A DNA stretch of 64,000 nt from positions 78,249-142,248 of the forward strand of contig CACNIG010000003.1 in the NCBI GenBank assembly GCA_902620455.1. Direction: 5' to 3'. The notes beneath the pieces are model-generated. The model saw only the letters and a program-made list of their open reading frames with translations. It was not told the DNA's origin and ran no database searches. This stretch comes from an uncultured Bacteroidota bacterium. Lineage in GTDB: Bacteria > Bacteroidota > Bacteroidia > Flavobacteriales > Flavobacteriaceae. Positions 1 through 8,359 of this stretch are shown here, in pieces. Each line of letters begins with the position of its first letter. Within the stretch, counting starts at the first letter, position 1. The translations under genes and the position numbers were made by a program.

Positions 1-46
1 AATATTAGAGACAAAATTGAAATTGGTATTATAATTTTTAAATACT

Positions 47-550
47 TCATTTACTTAAAATTTTTTGAAATAAAACCTCATCAATAAACTTATTATTATA
101 AAACACCCAATCTTTTTTTACACCAACTTTGCAATAGCCATTTTTCTTGAACAATGAAATACTCTCAAAATTATTTGAAGAGATGTTAGCATATAACTGA
201 TGAATTGGCACATGATTTAAGACATGCTCTTCAATTAATTTTAATGATAAAGAACCTATACCTTTAGATCTAAATCTTTCAAATATAACAATTCCAATCC
301 CAGCCCTCCTACTAATGTGATTATAATCGAAAAGGTCTATGAAGCCATAAGAATTAGAATCATCATATATCACAAGTCTAACTTGTTTGTGATCAAGAAT
401 ATCCAGGTGAGTATTTTCAATAAAATTTTTCAAAGTATGCTTTGAAAAAGGTGAGGTAGTGTTTGAATAAACCCACAAGGATTCATCATTTTCAATATCG
501 TACATCATTTCAAGGTCAGAAGGTTCTAGAGCTCTAAGTCTTAATTTCAT
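47..550 (-). CDS. GNAT family N-acetyltransferase, RimJ/RimL/SpeG-like
   Basis: A 167-residue single-domain acetyl-CoA-dependent N-acetyltransferase. The start MKLRLRALEPSDLE and the central INDL-like stretch (FIDLFDYNHISRRAGIGI) resemble the RimL/SpeG branch. The segment FRSKGIGSLSLKLIEEHV is the R/QxxGxG/A pyrophosphate-binding motif of the fold, and the later ISLFKKNGY is the usual last helix-strand element. RimL/SpeG relatives acetylate ribosomal protein N-termini or polyamines, but the substrate here cannot be read from sequence. It is transcribed away from htrA across a 69-nt AT-rich gap with no clear promoter box. Family assignment is firm, substrate unknown. Confidence 0.85.
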   Translation of the reverse strand: MKLRLRALEPSDLEMMYDIENDESLWVYSNTTSPFSKHTLKNFIENTHLDILDHKQVRLVIYDDSNSYGFIDLFDYNHISRRAGIGIVIFERFRSKGIGSLSLKLIEEHVLNHVPIHQLYANISSNNFESISLFKKNGYCKVGVKKDWVFYNNKFIDEVLFQKILSK

Positions 551-619
551 TTTGTTCTAGTTAAACAATAGTTAAAATATAAATATTAAATATTTAAAAT
601 CTTATTTTTATAAAAAAAA

Positions 620-1753
620 ATGAAGCTTTATATAAAAATTCTTTCAGTCTCAACTTTATGTTCAATTCTTACACTTTTAGTGTATAGTAACATAAGTAAA
701 GATGACAAAATAGATTATCAAACTAAATTTATTAGTGACTCTATCTCTGCATTTTCAGTTAATAATACTACTCAAAAAAATCTTGGTATATCCTCACTTC
801 CAGATTTAACTTTTGCTGCTAGTAAAACAATTGATGCAGTAGTTCATGTCAAAAACACAAGTATAGTTGAGGAAAGTGATAGCTGGGCTTTACAATTTTT
901 CTATGGTGATGATTCAAAGAAAAAGGTGGGAACAGGATCTGGGGTAATAATTTCACCTGATGGCTATATTATTACTAATTATCATGTTATTGAGAATTCT
1001 TCTGAAGTAATTGTAACAACAAACAATAATAAAGAATATGAAGCTGAGATCATTGGGTTTGATGAGGTAACAGATATCGCAGTACTTAAAATTGACTCTA
1101 ATATTAAATTAGACTACATCTTCTTTGGTGATTCAGATTCAACATTAATTGGAGAATGGGTCTTGGCAGTTGGAAATCCATATAATTTAAATTCAACAGT
1201 TACTGCTGGTATAGTAAGCTCAAAATCAAGAGACCTAAATGAGTACGATCAAAAAAATCAATCATTTATTCAGACTGATGCAGCAGTAAATTTTGGGAAT
1301 AGTGGTGGCGCTCTAGTTAATATACAAGGTGAATTGATAGGGATTAATACTCTCATTCAATCTATGACTGGTGGATATGTTGGATATTCTTTTGCTGTTC
1401 CTAGCAACACTGTGAGAAAAATATTTGAAGATATCATTGAGTATGGAGATGTTCAAAAGGGGCTTTTAGGAGTAAGAGGTGTAGCATTAAAATCTTCATA
1501 TTCCAGACAACTAAATATAAATGAAACTGAGGGCTTTTATATTGATGAAATTGAAGAAGGGTTTGGAGCTGATTCTGCTGGATTAACTAAAGGTGACATA
1601 ATTAAGTCTGTAGATGGTTTTAAGATCAATAGGTTTTCAGACCTATCTGGATACCTATCATCAAAAAGACCTGGTGATAGAGTTGAAGTAAACTATGTGA
1701 GAGAGGGAAAATTAAAAACTGCCATCGTAATTTTGAAGAAAAGCTCAAATTAA
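620..1753 (+). CDS. htrA: HtrA/Deg-family periplasmic serine protease with one PDZ domain
   Basis: A 377-residue envelope quality-control protease. A hydrophobic N-terminal segment (about residues 5-23) anchors or exports it. The trypsin-like domain shows the catalytic triad as His122 (TNYHVIE), Asp152 (TDIAVLK) and Ser228 (GNSGGAL). A single PDZ domain follows (about residues 280-370). Many Deg proteases carry two PDZ domains, so this one is shorter and has a DegS-like layout, although nothing shows a DegS signalling role. The stop codon overlaps the trmD start by one base (TAATG), which suggests translational coupling. Confidence 0.93.
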   Translation: MKLYIKILSVSTLCSILTLLVYSNISKDDKIDYQTKFISDSISAFSVNNTTQKNLGISSLPDLTFAASKTIDAVVHVKNTSIVEESDSWALQFFYGDDSKKKVGTGSGVIISPDGYIITNYHVIENSSEVIVTTNNNKEYEAEIIGFDEVTDIAVLKIDSNIKLDYIFFGDSDSTLIGEWVLAVGNPYNLNSTVTAGIVSSKSRDLNEYDQKNQSFIQTDAAVNFGNSGGALVNIQGELIGINTLIQSMTGGYVGYSFAVPSNTVRKIFEDIIEYGDVQKGLLGVRGVALKSSYSRQLNINETEGFYIDEIEEGFGADSAGLTKGDIIKSVDGFKINRFSDLSGYLSSKRPGDRVEVNYVREGKLKTAIVILKKSSN

Positions 1754-2430
1754 TGAGGATTGATGTTCTTACTTTATTTCCAGATGTTTTTGATAATCTT
1801 AATTCTTTCTCTATTATAAAAAAAGCAATCAGCTCTAATAAGGTTGTAATTAAAACACACAATCTGAGAGAATTTGCTGACAATTCAAGGAAAGTTGATG
1901 ACTACCCTTATGGTGGATTCCCAGGAATGGTAATAAAAATCGAACCCATTGATAGATGCATTGAGCAACTTAAGGAAATTAACAATTATGATGAAATAAT
2001 TTATCTTACTCCGGATGGAGACCTTTTAAATCAAAAAACAGCAAACCATTTTTCTACATTACAAAATATAATAATTATCTGCGGTCATTATAAAGGCATT
2101 GATCATAGAGTAAGGGAACATTTAGTAACAAAGGAAATTTCAATAGGTGAATTTGTGGTATCTGGAGGAGAACTCCCTGCAGCAGTTCTATGTGACTCAA
2201 TAATAAGATTACTACCTGGAATTATAGGTGATGAATCATCAGCCTTATCTGATACTTTTCAAGATAACCTATTATCTGCGCCTATTTATACTAGGCCTGA
2301 AAACTACAAGGGTATGAAAGTTCCCAAAGTTCTGTTATCCGGTAACGATAAGGAGATTCAGAAATGGAATGACGAAAAATCAATTGAAAGGACAAAATTA
2401 CTTAGACCAAATCTTTTTGATAATGATTAA
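1753..2430 (+). CDS. trmD: tRNA (guanine-N1)-methyltransferase TrmD
   Basis: A 225-residue SPOUT-class enzyme that makes m1G37 in tRNAs reading CUN, CCN and CGG codons, using S-adenosylmethionine, and so prevents +1 frameshifting. The opening MRIDVLTLFPDVF, the GGFPGMV loop, the knot segment IIICGHYKGIDHRV and the EFVVSGGELPA motif are characteristic. Length is normal. It is coupled to htrA upstream by a TAATG overlap, and rplS follows 56 nt later behind its own promoter. The trmD-rplS neighbourhood is widely conserved in bacteria. Confidence 0.97.
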   Translation: MRIDVLTLFPDVFDNLNSFSIIKKAISSNKVVIKTHNLREFADNSRKVDDYPYGGFPGMVIKIEPIDRCIEQLKEINNYDEIIYLTPDGDLLNQKTANHFSTLQNIIIICGHYKGIDHRVREHLVTKEISIGEFVVSGGELPAAVLCDSIIRLLPGIIGDESSALSDTFQDNLLSAPIYTRPENYKGMKVPKVLLSGNDKEIQKWNDEKSIERTKLLRPNLFDND

Positions 2431-2446
2431 AAAAAGTTTATTTTTG
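2417..2446 (+). promoter_or_regulatory. Two-box Bacteroidota-type promoter for rplS
   Basis: TTG at 2417-2419, a 19-nt spacer and TATTTTTG at 2439-2446 match the primary sigma factor consensus known for Bacteroidota (TTG near -33, TAnnTTTG near -7). The upstream box lies inside the end of trmD. The predicted transcription start, near 2452, leaves a leader of about 35 nt before rplS. Confidence 0.65.
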
Positions 2447-2451
2447 CGCGT

Positions 2452-2470
2452 GTTTGAAATTTATTCAAAC
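2452..2470 (+). promoter_or_regulatory. Hairpin in the rplS 5' leader
   Basis: A perfect 7-bp inverted repeat, GTTTGAA (2452-2458) and TTCAAAC (2464-2470), with a 5-nt loop, lies between the rplS promoter and its start codon. No T-run follows, so it is not a standard intrinsic terminator for trmD. It would sit at the very 5' end of the rplS transcript, where it could stabilise the RNA or act in regulation. The role is inferred. Confidence 0.45.
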
Positions 2471-2486
2471 TATTTAAAATAATCTA

Positions 2487-2831
2487 ATGAATTCAACAGT
2501 TAGCTTAGTTCAAGAGAAACTCATCACTAAAAATGATTTTCCATCTTTTTCATCTGGTGACACAATTACCGTTTATTATGAAATTAGAGAAGGTGATAAA
2601 GTTAGAACTCAATCTTTTAAAGGGGTTGTTATACAAGTTAGAGGAAGTGGAGAATCTAAAACATTTACAATTAGAAAAATGTCTGGAACTGTTGGAGTTG
2701 AGAGAATTTTCCCCTTAAACATGCCTGCTCTAAATAAAATTGAAGTTAATAAGAAAGGTAAAGTTAGACAATCAAGAATTTACTACTTTAGAGATCTTAG
2801 AGGAAAGAAAGCAAGGATTAAAGAAGTATAA
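2487..2831 (+). CDS. rplS: Large ribosomal subunit protein bL19
   Basis: A 114-residue 50S protein that lies at the 30S-50S interface. Diagnostic stretches are [19 protein letters not shown], the SFKGVVI segment and the C-terminal basic block [15 protein letters not shown]. Length is normal for bL19. It has its own promoter and a leader hairpin, so it can be expressed separately from trmD. The icd gene follows after 5 nt, suggesting cotranscription. Confidence 0.97.
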   Translation: MNSTVSLVQEKLITKNDFPSFSSGDTITVYYEIREGDKVRTQSFKGVVIQVRGSGESKTFTIRKMSGTVGVERIFPLNMPALNKIEVNKKGKVRQSRIYYFRDLRGKKARIKEV

Positions 2832-2836
2832 ATCTT

Positions 2837-4072
2837 ATGTCAAAAATTAAAGTAGCCAATCCCATAGTTGAAATAGATGGTGATGAAATGGCTCGTATTA
2901 TCTGGAAATTTATCAAAGAAAAATTAATATTAGACTATTTAGATCTTGATATCATATATTATGATCTAGGAATAAAGTCCAGAGATAAAACAGATGATCA
3001 AATAACAATTGATGCCGCAAATGCTATCAAGAAACATAATGTTGGTATTAAATGCGCAACAATTACTCCCGATGAAAAAAGAGTTGAGGAATTTTCTCTC
3101 AATCGAATGTACAAATCTCCTAATGGCACCATTAGAAATATTGTCGGTGGTACTGTTTTTAGAGAACCTATCATTTGTAGGTCTATACCAAGATATGTTC
3201 AAGGTTGGTCAAGACCAATCTGTATAGGAAGACATGCATTTGGTGATCAATATCGTGCAACAGATGTAACAACTAATGGTCCTGGGAAATTAGAGATGAA
3301 ATTTACACCATCAGATGGCTCTGAGTCAAAAACCTGGGAAGTATATAATTTTGAAGAGGATGGTATCGCAATGTCTATGTATAATATAGATTCATCCATT
3401 TATGGTTTTGCAAGATCTTGTATGAACATGGCTTTAACTAAAAGATGGCCCCTTTATCTATCAACCAAGAATACAATATTAAAAGCTTATGATGGTCGCT
3501 TTAAAGATATATTTGAAGAAGTTTTTGAAAATGAGTTCAAAGATAAATTTGAAAAAGAAAATATAACATATGAACACAGACTGATTGATGATATGGTTGC
3601 TGCTGCTATTAAGTGGAAAGGTGGTTTTGTATGGGCTTGTAAAAATTATGATGGAGATGTTCAATCTGATGTTGTAGCTCAAGGATTTGGATCTTTAGGA
3701 CTAATGACATCAACACTTGTAACACCTGACGGAAAAACTTTAGAAGCAGAAGCAGCTCATGGGACTGTAACAAGACATTACAGAAGACACCAACAGGGTG
3801 AGCAAACATCTACAAATCCTATAGCATCAATTTTTGCTTGGACAAGAGGGCTAATGCACAGAGGTAAACTGGATGATAACAAGGAGCTAATCAAATTCTG
3901 TAAAATTTTAGAGGAAGTTTGTATTGAGACAGTAGAAGATGGTAAAATGACTAAAGATCTTGCTTTGCTTGTCTTCAGAGAGGATTTAGTTGATTCAAAT
4001 TTTCTTACCACACAAGAATTTCTAGGCGAACTTAAGAAGAATTTAGACTTTAAATTAAATTCAAAAGAATAA
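2837..4072 (+). CDS. icd: NADP-dependent isocitrate dehydrogenase, eukaryotic-like type
   Basis: A 411-residue enzyme that converts isocitrate to 2-oxoglutarate and CO2 in the TCA cycle and yields NADPH. The sequence follows the homodimeric eukaryotic-like (type II) family: opening [15 protein letters not shown], the substrate-binding stretch [19 protein letters not shown], the lysine/aspartate segment [13 protein letters not shown], and the cofactor region [14 protein letters not shown]. Length fits that family (about 400-415). It lies 5 nt after rplS and overlaps murQ by one base (TAATG). Confidence 0.95.
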   Translation: MSKIKVANPIVEIDGDEMARIIWKFIKEKLILDYLDLDIIYYDLGIKSRDKTDDQITIDAANAIKKHNVGIKCATITPDEKRVEEFSLNRMYKSPNGTIRNIVGGTVFREPIICRSIPRYVQGWSRPICIGRHAFGDQYRATDVTTNGPGKLEMKFTPSDGSESKTWEVYNFEEDGIAMSMYNIDSSIYGFARSCMNMALTKRWPLYLSTKNTILKAYDGRFKDIFEEVFENEFKDKFEKENITYEHRLIDDMVAAAIKWKGGFVWACKNYDGDVQSDVVAQGFGSLGLMTSTLVTPDGKTLEAEAAHGTVTRHYRRHQQGEQTSTNPIASIFAWTRGLMHRGKLDDNKELIKFCKILEEVCIETVEDGKMTKDLALLVFREDLVDSNFLTTQEFLGELKKNLDFKLNSKE

Positions 4073-4887
4073 TGAGTTTTTACAAGATAACAGAACAAGA
4101 GTCAAATCATAAAAATTTAGAAAAAAAATCTGTTAGTGAACTTGTTAATGCTATGCATGAAGAAGATAATAATGCTTTAAAAGCCGTAAATAAAGTTCTG
4201 CCTGATGTCACAAGTTTAATTGAAAATATTGCACCTAAAATTAAGGAAGGTGGTAGACTGTTTTACATAGGAGCCGGTACTAGTGGAAGACTTGGTGTTT
4301 TAGATGCATCAGAGTGTCCTCCAACATTTGGTACACCTCCAGAGAAAGTTGTCGGTTTAGTGGCTGGAGGCATACCTGCACTGTACAGTTCAATAGAAAT
4401 TGCTGAAGATGATTTGAGTCAAGCTTGGAAAGATCTTTCTGATCATAATATTACTGATGGTGACTTTGTAATTGGAATTGCTGCTTCAGGAACTACCCCT
4501 TATGTAGTTGGAGGTCTAAAAGCTTGTCAAGATAATAATATATCTACTGGATGTATTGTATGTAATGAGAACTCTCCTCTATCAAAATATGCAGATTTTA
4601 AAATTGAAGTTATCGTTGGTCCTGAATTTTTAACTGGTAGCTCAAGATTAAAAGCTGGAACTGCTCAAAAACTTATTTTGAATATGATCTCAACAATCTC
4701 AATGATTCTTGATGGGCATGTAAGAGGAAATAAAATGATTGATATGCAAATGAGTAATGCAAAGCTAAACAAAAGAGCAAGAAGAATTATTATGGAAGAA
4801 TTAGGGGTAAATGAGGAGAAAGCTAATGAACTTATATTGAAGCATAAGAGCATCCGCTCTGCCATTGATAATTTTTCAAATGAATAA
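4072..4887 (+). CDS. murQ: N-acetylmuramic acid 6-phosphate etherase MurQ
   Basis: A 271-residue SIS-domain lyase that cleaves the lactyl ether of MurNAc-6-phosphate to give GlcNAc-6-phosphate and lactate during peptidoglycan recycling. The phosphosugar-binding segment GAGTSGRLGVLDASECPP and the downstream GSSRLKAGTAQK stretch are near-invariant in MurQ. A helical tail follows. Length is slightly shorter than enterobacterial MurQ (about 300). No murP-type PTS transporter or anmK lies nearby, so the source of MurNAc-6-P is not visible. It is coupled to icd upstream and overlaps the next gene by 8 nt. Confidence 0.95.
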   Translation: MSFYKITEQESNHKNLEKKSVSELVNAMHEEDNNALKAVNKVLPDVTSLIENIAPKIKEGGRLFYIGAGTSGRLGVLDASECPPTFGTPPEKVVGLVAGGIPALYSSIEIAEDDLSQAWKDLSDHNITDGDFVIGIAASGTTPYVVGGLKACQDNNISTGCIVCNENSPLSKYADFKIEVIVGPEFLTGSSRLKAGTAQKLILNMISTISMILDGHVRGNKMIDMQMSNAKLNKRARRIIMEELGVNEEKANELILKHKSIRSAIDNFSNE

Positions 4888-5107
4888 ATACTTAAGGAAA
4901 GGTTTTATTCAGGTTTTCGTAGGTATATCTTTATGCTTTATAGCCCCAGTAATTGTCTCACAAGCATTTAACAATCAAGATCACCCATTCTTTTTATTTG
5001 TACTTATTTTTGGTGCAATCCTTCTTGTATTAGCTATTTTTTGTGGATATAGAGGAATCAATAATATATTAAATGGCACTCTTGGACCTAAGAATAAATT
5101 AAATTGA
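4880..5107 (+). CDS. Small two-helix membrane protein, DUF6095-like
   Basis: A 75-residue protein with two hydrophobic segments (FIQVFVGISLCFIAPVIVS and FFLFVLIFGAILLVLAIFCG), separated by a short loop containing NNQDHPFF. The ATG at 4880 is preferred over an in-frame TTG at 4865 because it gives a compact start (MNKYLRKGF) and an 8-nt overlap with murQ. It resembles the DUF6095 family, which I recall as sitting next to murQ in flavobacteria. Function unknown; it is probably an inner-membrane protein. Confidence 0.8.
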   Translation: MNKYLRKGFIQVFVGISLCFIAPVIVSQAFNNQDHPFFLFVLIFGAILLVLAIFCGYRGINNILNGTLGPKNKLN

Positions 5108-5109
5108 TT

Positions 5110-5117
5110 TATTTTTG
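5110..5117 (+). promoter_or_regulatory. Candidate -7 box for the thrS-infC-rpmI-rplT operon
   Basis: TATTTTTG matches the Bacteroidota TAnnTTTG element 13 nt before the thrS start. The nearest usable upstream TTG (5082-5084) gives a 25-nt spacer, longer than ideal, so support is partial. Confidence 0.35.
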
Positions 5118-5130
5118 AATAGATTTAGCT

Positions 5131-7080
5131 ATGATAAGTATAATTTTTCCAGATGATTCCGTAAAAAAATTTGACAAAGGTGTCAAAGTAATTGATGTAG
5201 CTAAAAGTATAAGCGAGGGTTTAGCAAGAAAAGTTATCTCAGCATCTTTTAATAATGAAACTCTTGAACTTGACTCAAAATTGACCACTGATGGCAATAT
5301 TAAGCTATTTACATGGGAAGATGATGAAGGAAAACAAGCATTTTGGCATTCATCAGCTCATATTTTAGCTCAAACAATAAAATTTTTCTATCCGAAATCT
5401 AAATTAACAATTGGTCCTTCAATTGAAAATGGTTTTTACTATGATGTTGATTTTGGTGATGAAACTATTTCAGAAAAAGACTTTATAAAGATTGAGGCAA
5501 AATTTCTTGAGTTTTCGCGAAATGATTTCAAATTTAAAATGAAGAGCATTTCAAAAAAAGAAGCTTTAGAATTTTATAAAAAAGAGAAAAATGAATATAA
5601 AATTGAGTTAATTGAAGCTCTTGATGATGGGACTATTACATTCTGTGATCATGCAGATTTTACTGATTTGTGTAAAGGTGGCCACATTCCATCAACTGGA
5701 ATTGTTAAAGCTGTTAAACTTCTTAATATTGCTGGTGCTTATTGGAGAGGTGATGAGAAGAATAATCAATTAACAAGAATTTATGGTATTTCATTCCCTA
5801 AGCAAAAGTTACTTACAGAATATCTTGAATTAGTAGAAAAAGCCAAAGAAAGAGACCATAGAAAAATTGGTAAAGAACTTGAGTTATTTACATTCTCAAG
5901 TAGAGTCGGACAAGGACTACCACTTTGGTTACCAAACGGAACAGAGTTAAGAGATAGGTTGCAAGATTTTCTTGAAGATGCTCAAAAAAGAGCTGGTTAT
6001 AAGAAAGTTATGTCCTCACACATAGGTGCAAAAGAATTATATGAAACTTCTGGACATTATGAGAAGTATGGAGCAGATAGTTTTCAACCAATATATACCC
6101 CCAATGATTCTGAAACTTTTATTTTAAGACCAATGAATTGTCCTCACCATTGTGAGATTTATAAAGCTAAGCCTCAGAGTTACAAAGATCTTCCCTTAAG
6201 ACTTGCAGAGTTTGGTACTGTTTATAGATATGAACAGAGTGGAGAATTACATGGTCTGAGCAGGGTGAGAGGATTTACTGTTGATGATGCACATATTTTT
6301 TGCACACCTGAACAAGTAGATTCAGAATTTAATAATACCATTGATTTAGTACTTTTTGTTTTTAAATCACTAGGTTTTGATAATTATTCCGCACAAGTAT
6401 CACTCAGAGATCCTGAAAATCCAGAAAAATATATTGGATCCGATAAGAATTGGGAAATATCTGAGCAAGCAATTCTTAATTCTGCAAAAGAAAAAGGCCT
6501 AGAATACAATGTTGAATTGGGTGAAGCAGCATTCTATGGACCAAAACTTGACTTTATGGTTAAAGATGCTCTTGGGAGAAAGTGGCAGCTAGGGACTATA
6601 CAGGTCGATTACAACCTTCCAGAAAGATTTGATTTAACATATAAAGGGAGTAATAATGAAGATTTAAGACCAGTTATGATTCATAGAGCACCATTTGGAA
6701 GTATGGAAAGATTTGTTGCAATTTTACTTGAGCATACTGCAGGAGTTTTTCCTTTATGGCTTACAACCACTCAAGTAGAAATTTTAATTGTTAGTGAAAA
6801 CTTTAAAAATTATGGTCAAAAAGTTTTAAATATCTTAGAAAATCACGAAATTCGCGCGCACTTGGATGATAGAAATGAGACTGTAGGGAAGAAAATCAGA
6901 GAATCTGAGATAAAGAAGATTCCTTTTATGATTGTTGTAGGAGAAAATGAAGTTAAAAATAACTCAGTTTCAATAAGAAGACATCATGGAGATGATCTAG
7001 GTGAAATGAAAATTGAAGAATTTGTGGATATAATCAAGAAAGAAATTTCTGAATGTATACCAAAATTTAATATTAATTAA
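5131..7080 (+). CDS. thrS: Threonyl-tRNA synthetase
   Basis: A 649-residue class II synthetase that charges tRNA-Thr. It has an N-terminal TGS domain (1-62), the second additional editing domain with HSSAHILAQ and the [14 protein letters not shown] stretch, the class II core with the zinc ligand Cys337 in MNCPHH, motif 2 ([16 protein letters not shown]), motif 3 ([13 protein letters not shown]), and a C-terminal anticodon-binding domain. Length is normal. It opens the conserved thrS-infC-rpmI-rplT operon, and infC follows 11 nt after its stop. No leader long enough for an E. coli-style operator is visible. Confidence 0.97.
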   Translation: MISIIFPDDSVKKFDKGVKVIDVAKSISEGLARKVISASFNNETLELDSKLTTDGNIKLFTWEDDEGKQAFWHSSAHILAQTIKFFYPKSKLTIGPSIENGFYYDVDFGDETISEKDFIKIEAKFLEFSRNDFKFKMKSISKKEALEFYKKEKNEYKIELIEALDDGTITFCDHADFTDLCKGGHIPSTGIVKAVKLLNIAGAYWRGDEKNNQLTRIYGISFPKQKLLTEYLELVEKAKERDHRKIGKELELFTFSSRVGQGLPLWLPNGTELRDRLQDFLEDAQKRAGYKKVMSSHIGAKELYETSGHYEKYGADSFQPIYTPNDSETFILRPMNCPHHCEIYKAKPQSYKDLPLRLAEFGTVYRYEQSGELHGLSRVRGFTVDDAHIFCTPEQVDSEFNNTIDLVLFVFKSLGFDNYSAQVSLRDPENPEKYIGSDKNWEISEQAILNSAKEKGLEYNVELGEAAFYGPKLDFMVKDALGRKWQLGTIQVDYNLPERFDLTYKGSNNEDLRPVMIHRAPFGSMERFVAILLEHTAGVFPLWLTTTQVEILIVSENFKNYGQKVLNILENHEIRAHLDDRNETVGKKIRESEIKKIPFMIVVGENEVKNNSVSIRRHHGDDLGEMKIEEFVDIIKKEISECIPKFNIN

Positions 7081-7091
7081 AAACAGTTGTT

Positions 7092-7649
7092 ATAGCAATA
7101 AGAAGAAGAAAACCAAATAAGAGATTCAGAAGAGAAATAAAAGAAGACCCTCATAGAATCAATACTAGGATAACTGCTCATGAGGTTAGGTTAGTTGGCG
7201 ATAATGTAGATGTTGGAATATATTCTACAAATGAGGCATTAAGAATGGCAAGAAATCTAGAATTAGATTTAGTTGAAATTTCTCCAAAAGCCTCTCCACC
7301 TGTATGTAAAATTCTGGAATATAAGAAATTCTTGTACGAACAGAAGAAAAGGGATAAAGCACTTAAATCAAAGACAAGTAAAATTGTTGTAAAAGAAATA
7401 AGGTTTGGACCACAAACAGATGAACATGATTATCAGTTTAAGAAAAAGCATGCAGAAAAATTTTTAAAAGAAGGTGCAAAATTAAAAGCATTTGTTTTTT
7501 TTAAAGGAAGATCGATAATATTTAAAGAACAAGGTCAGATTTTGCTTTTAAGATTAGCTCAAGATCTTGAAGAAATTGGAAAGGTTGAACAGATGCCAGA
7601 ATTAGAAGGAAAACGAATGATAATGTTTATAATACCAAAAAAGAATTAA
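7092..7649 (+). CDS. infC: Translation initiation factor IF-3, probably starting at a rare AUA codon
   Basis: A 185-residue IF-3 that blocks premature 50S joining and checks start-codon pairing. The C-terminal domain ([20 protein letters not shown]) and the linker ([13 protein letters not shown]) are clear. The first in-frame ATG (7245) would remove about 50 residues of the N-terminal domain, yet the frame stays open and conserved upstream ([20 protein letters not shown], then [12 protein letters not shown]). No ATG, GTG or TTG lies in frame between the thrS stop and 7245. ATA at 7092, giving [11 protein letters not shown], is the best start; GTT at 7086 or 7089 are alternatives. This fits the classical non-AUG start through which IF-3 represses its own synthesis. 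Confidence 0.9.
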   Translation: MAIRRRKPNKRFRREIKEDPHRINTRITAHEVRLVGDNVDVGIYSTNEALRMARNLELDLVEISPKASPPVCKILEYKKFLYEQKKRDKALKSKTSKIVVKEIRFGPQTDEHDYQFKKKHAEKFLKEGAKLKAFVFFKGRSIIFKEQGQILLLRLAQDLEEIGKVEQMPELEGKRMIMFIIPKKN

Positions 7650-7660
7650 ATTAGGGAACT

Positions 7661-7858
7661 ATGCCAAAAATGAAAACAAAATCCAGTGCAAAGAAAAGGT
7701 TTAAAGTTACCGGATCTGGAAAAATTAAAAGAAAACATGCCTTTAAAAATCATATTTTGACAAAAAAATCAAAAAAAAGAAAATTAAGGCTTACTCACTT
7801 TGGTCTAGTTCATGAAAGTGATGAGAATAATATTAAAAGACAATTAAGATTAAAATAA
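7661..7858 (+). CDS. rpmI: Large ribosomal subunit protein bL35
   Basis: A 65-residue basic 50S protein. The opening [20 protein letters not shown], the [21 protein letters not shown] stretch and the end RQLRLK are diagnostic. It lies 11 nt after infC and 10 nt before rplT in the conserved operon. Confidence 0.97.
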   Translation: MPKMKTKSSAKKRFKVTGSGKIKRKHAFKNHILTKKSKKRKLRLTHFGLVHESDENNIKRQLRLK

Positions 7859-7868
7859 ATTTGTAGTT

Positions 7869-8213
7869 ATGCCAAGATCAGTAAATTCTGTTGCTTCTAG
7901 ATCAAGAAGAAAGAAAATTATAAAACAAGCGAAAGGATACTTCGGAAGAAGAAAGAATGTTTGGACTGTAGCTAAGAATGCTGTTGAAAAAGCTCTTGTA
8001 TATGCCTACAGAGATAGAAAAACTAAGAAAAGAAACTTTAGGTCTTTGTGGGTTATGAGAATAAATGCAGCTGCTCATCAACATGGCCTTTCATACAATG
8101 AGTTTATTTACAAGCTCAAGTCAAATAATATTTCTTTAAATAGAAAAGTTTTAGCTGACTTAGCTATGAATAACCCGAATGCATTTGAAGCCATAGTAAA
8201 GTCTTTAAAATAG
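7869..8213 (+). CDS. rplT: Large ribosomal subunit protein bL20
   Basis: A 114-residue 50S assembly protein binding 23S rRNA. The N-terminal basic tail [20 protein letters not shown], the [22 protein letters not shown] stretch and the globular [19 protein letters not shown] segment are diagnostic. It is the last gene of the thrS operon. The 146-nt gap after it contains no clear intrinsic terminator. Confidence 0.97.
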   Translation: MPRSVNSVASRSRRKKIIKQAKGYFGRRKNVWTVAKNAVEKALVYAYRDRKTKKRNFRSLWVMRINAAAHQHGLSYNEFIYKLKSNNISLNRKVLADLAMNNPNAFEAIVKSLK

Positions 8214-8329
8214 CCCTCCCCTTTTATATCTTACCGAAGTTTTATTTTGTATAAGGCTAGCGCTCAAACACTTAATAAAATGCATTTTTTTTTAACAAAA
8301 CCTTGTGTTTAGTGTTGTAGTTAAAAAAA

Positions 8330-8337
8330 TATCTTTG
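8330..8337 (+). promoter_or_regulatory. Candidate -7 box for the TonB-dependent receptor, in the 146-nt gap after rplT
   Basis: TATCTTTG (8330-8337) fits TAnnTTTG 22 nt before the receptor start. A TTG at 8303-8305 gives a 24-nt spacer, at the edge of tolerance. The rest of the 8214-8359 gap shows a C/T-rich patch just after rplT and T-runs near 8286-8293, but no stable hairpin. Confidence 0.4.
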
Positions 8338-8359
8338 CTAAACCAAACAAAAACTTATA

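Noticed and set aside
1..69. Possible 3' end of an upstream plus-strand gene (frame 1 stays open until TGA at 67-69)
   Set aside because: Only about 22 codons are visible, with A/T-biased residues and no recognisable motif; another frame is open to position 33. It cannot be told from chance.
3778..4098. 106-residue open frame antisense to icd
   Set aside because: Shadow of the icd frame, low-complexity serine/leucine composition.
7245..7649. infC starting at the ATG at 7245
   Set aside because: This would drop a conserved part of the IF-3 N-terminal domain that is clearly encoded upstream in the same frame.
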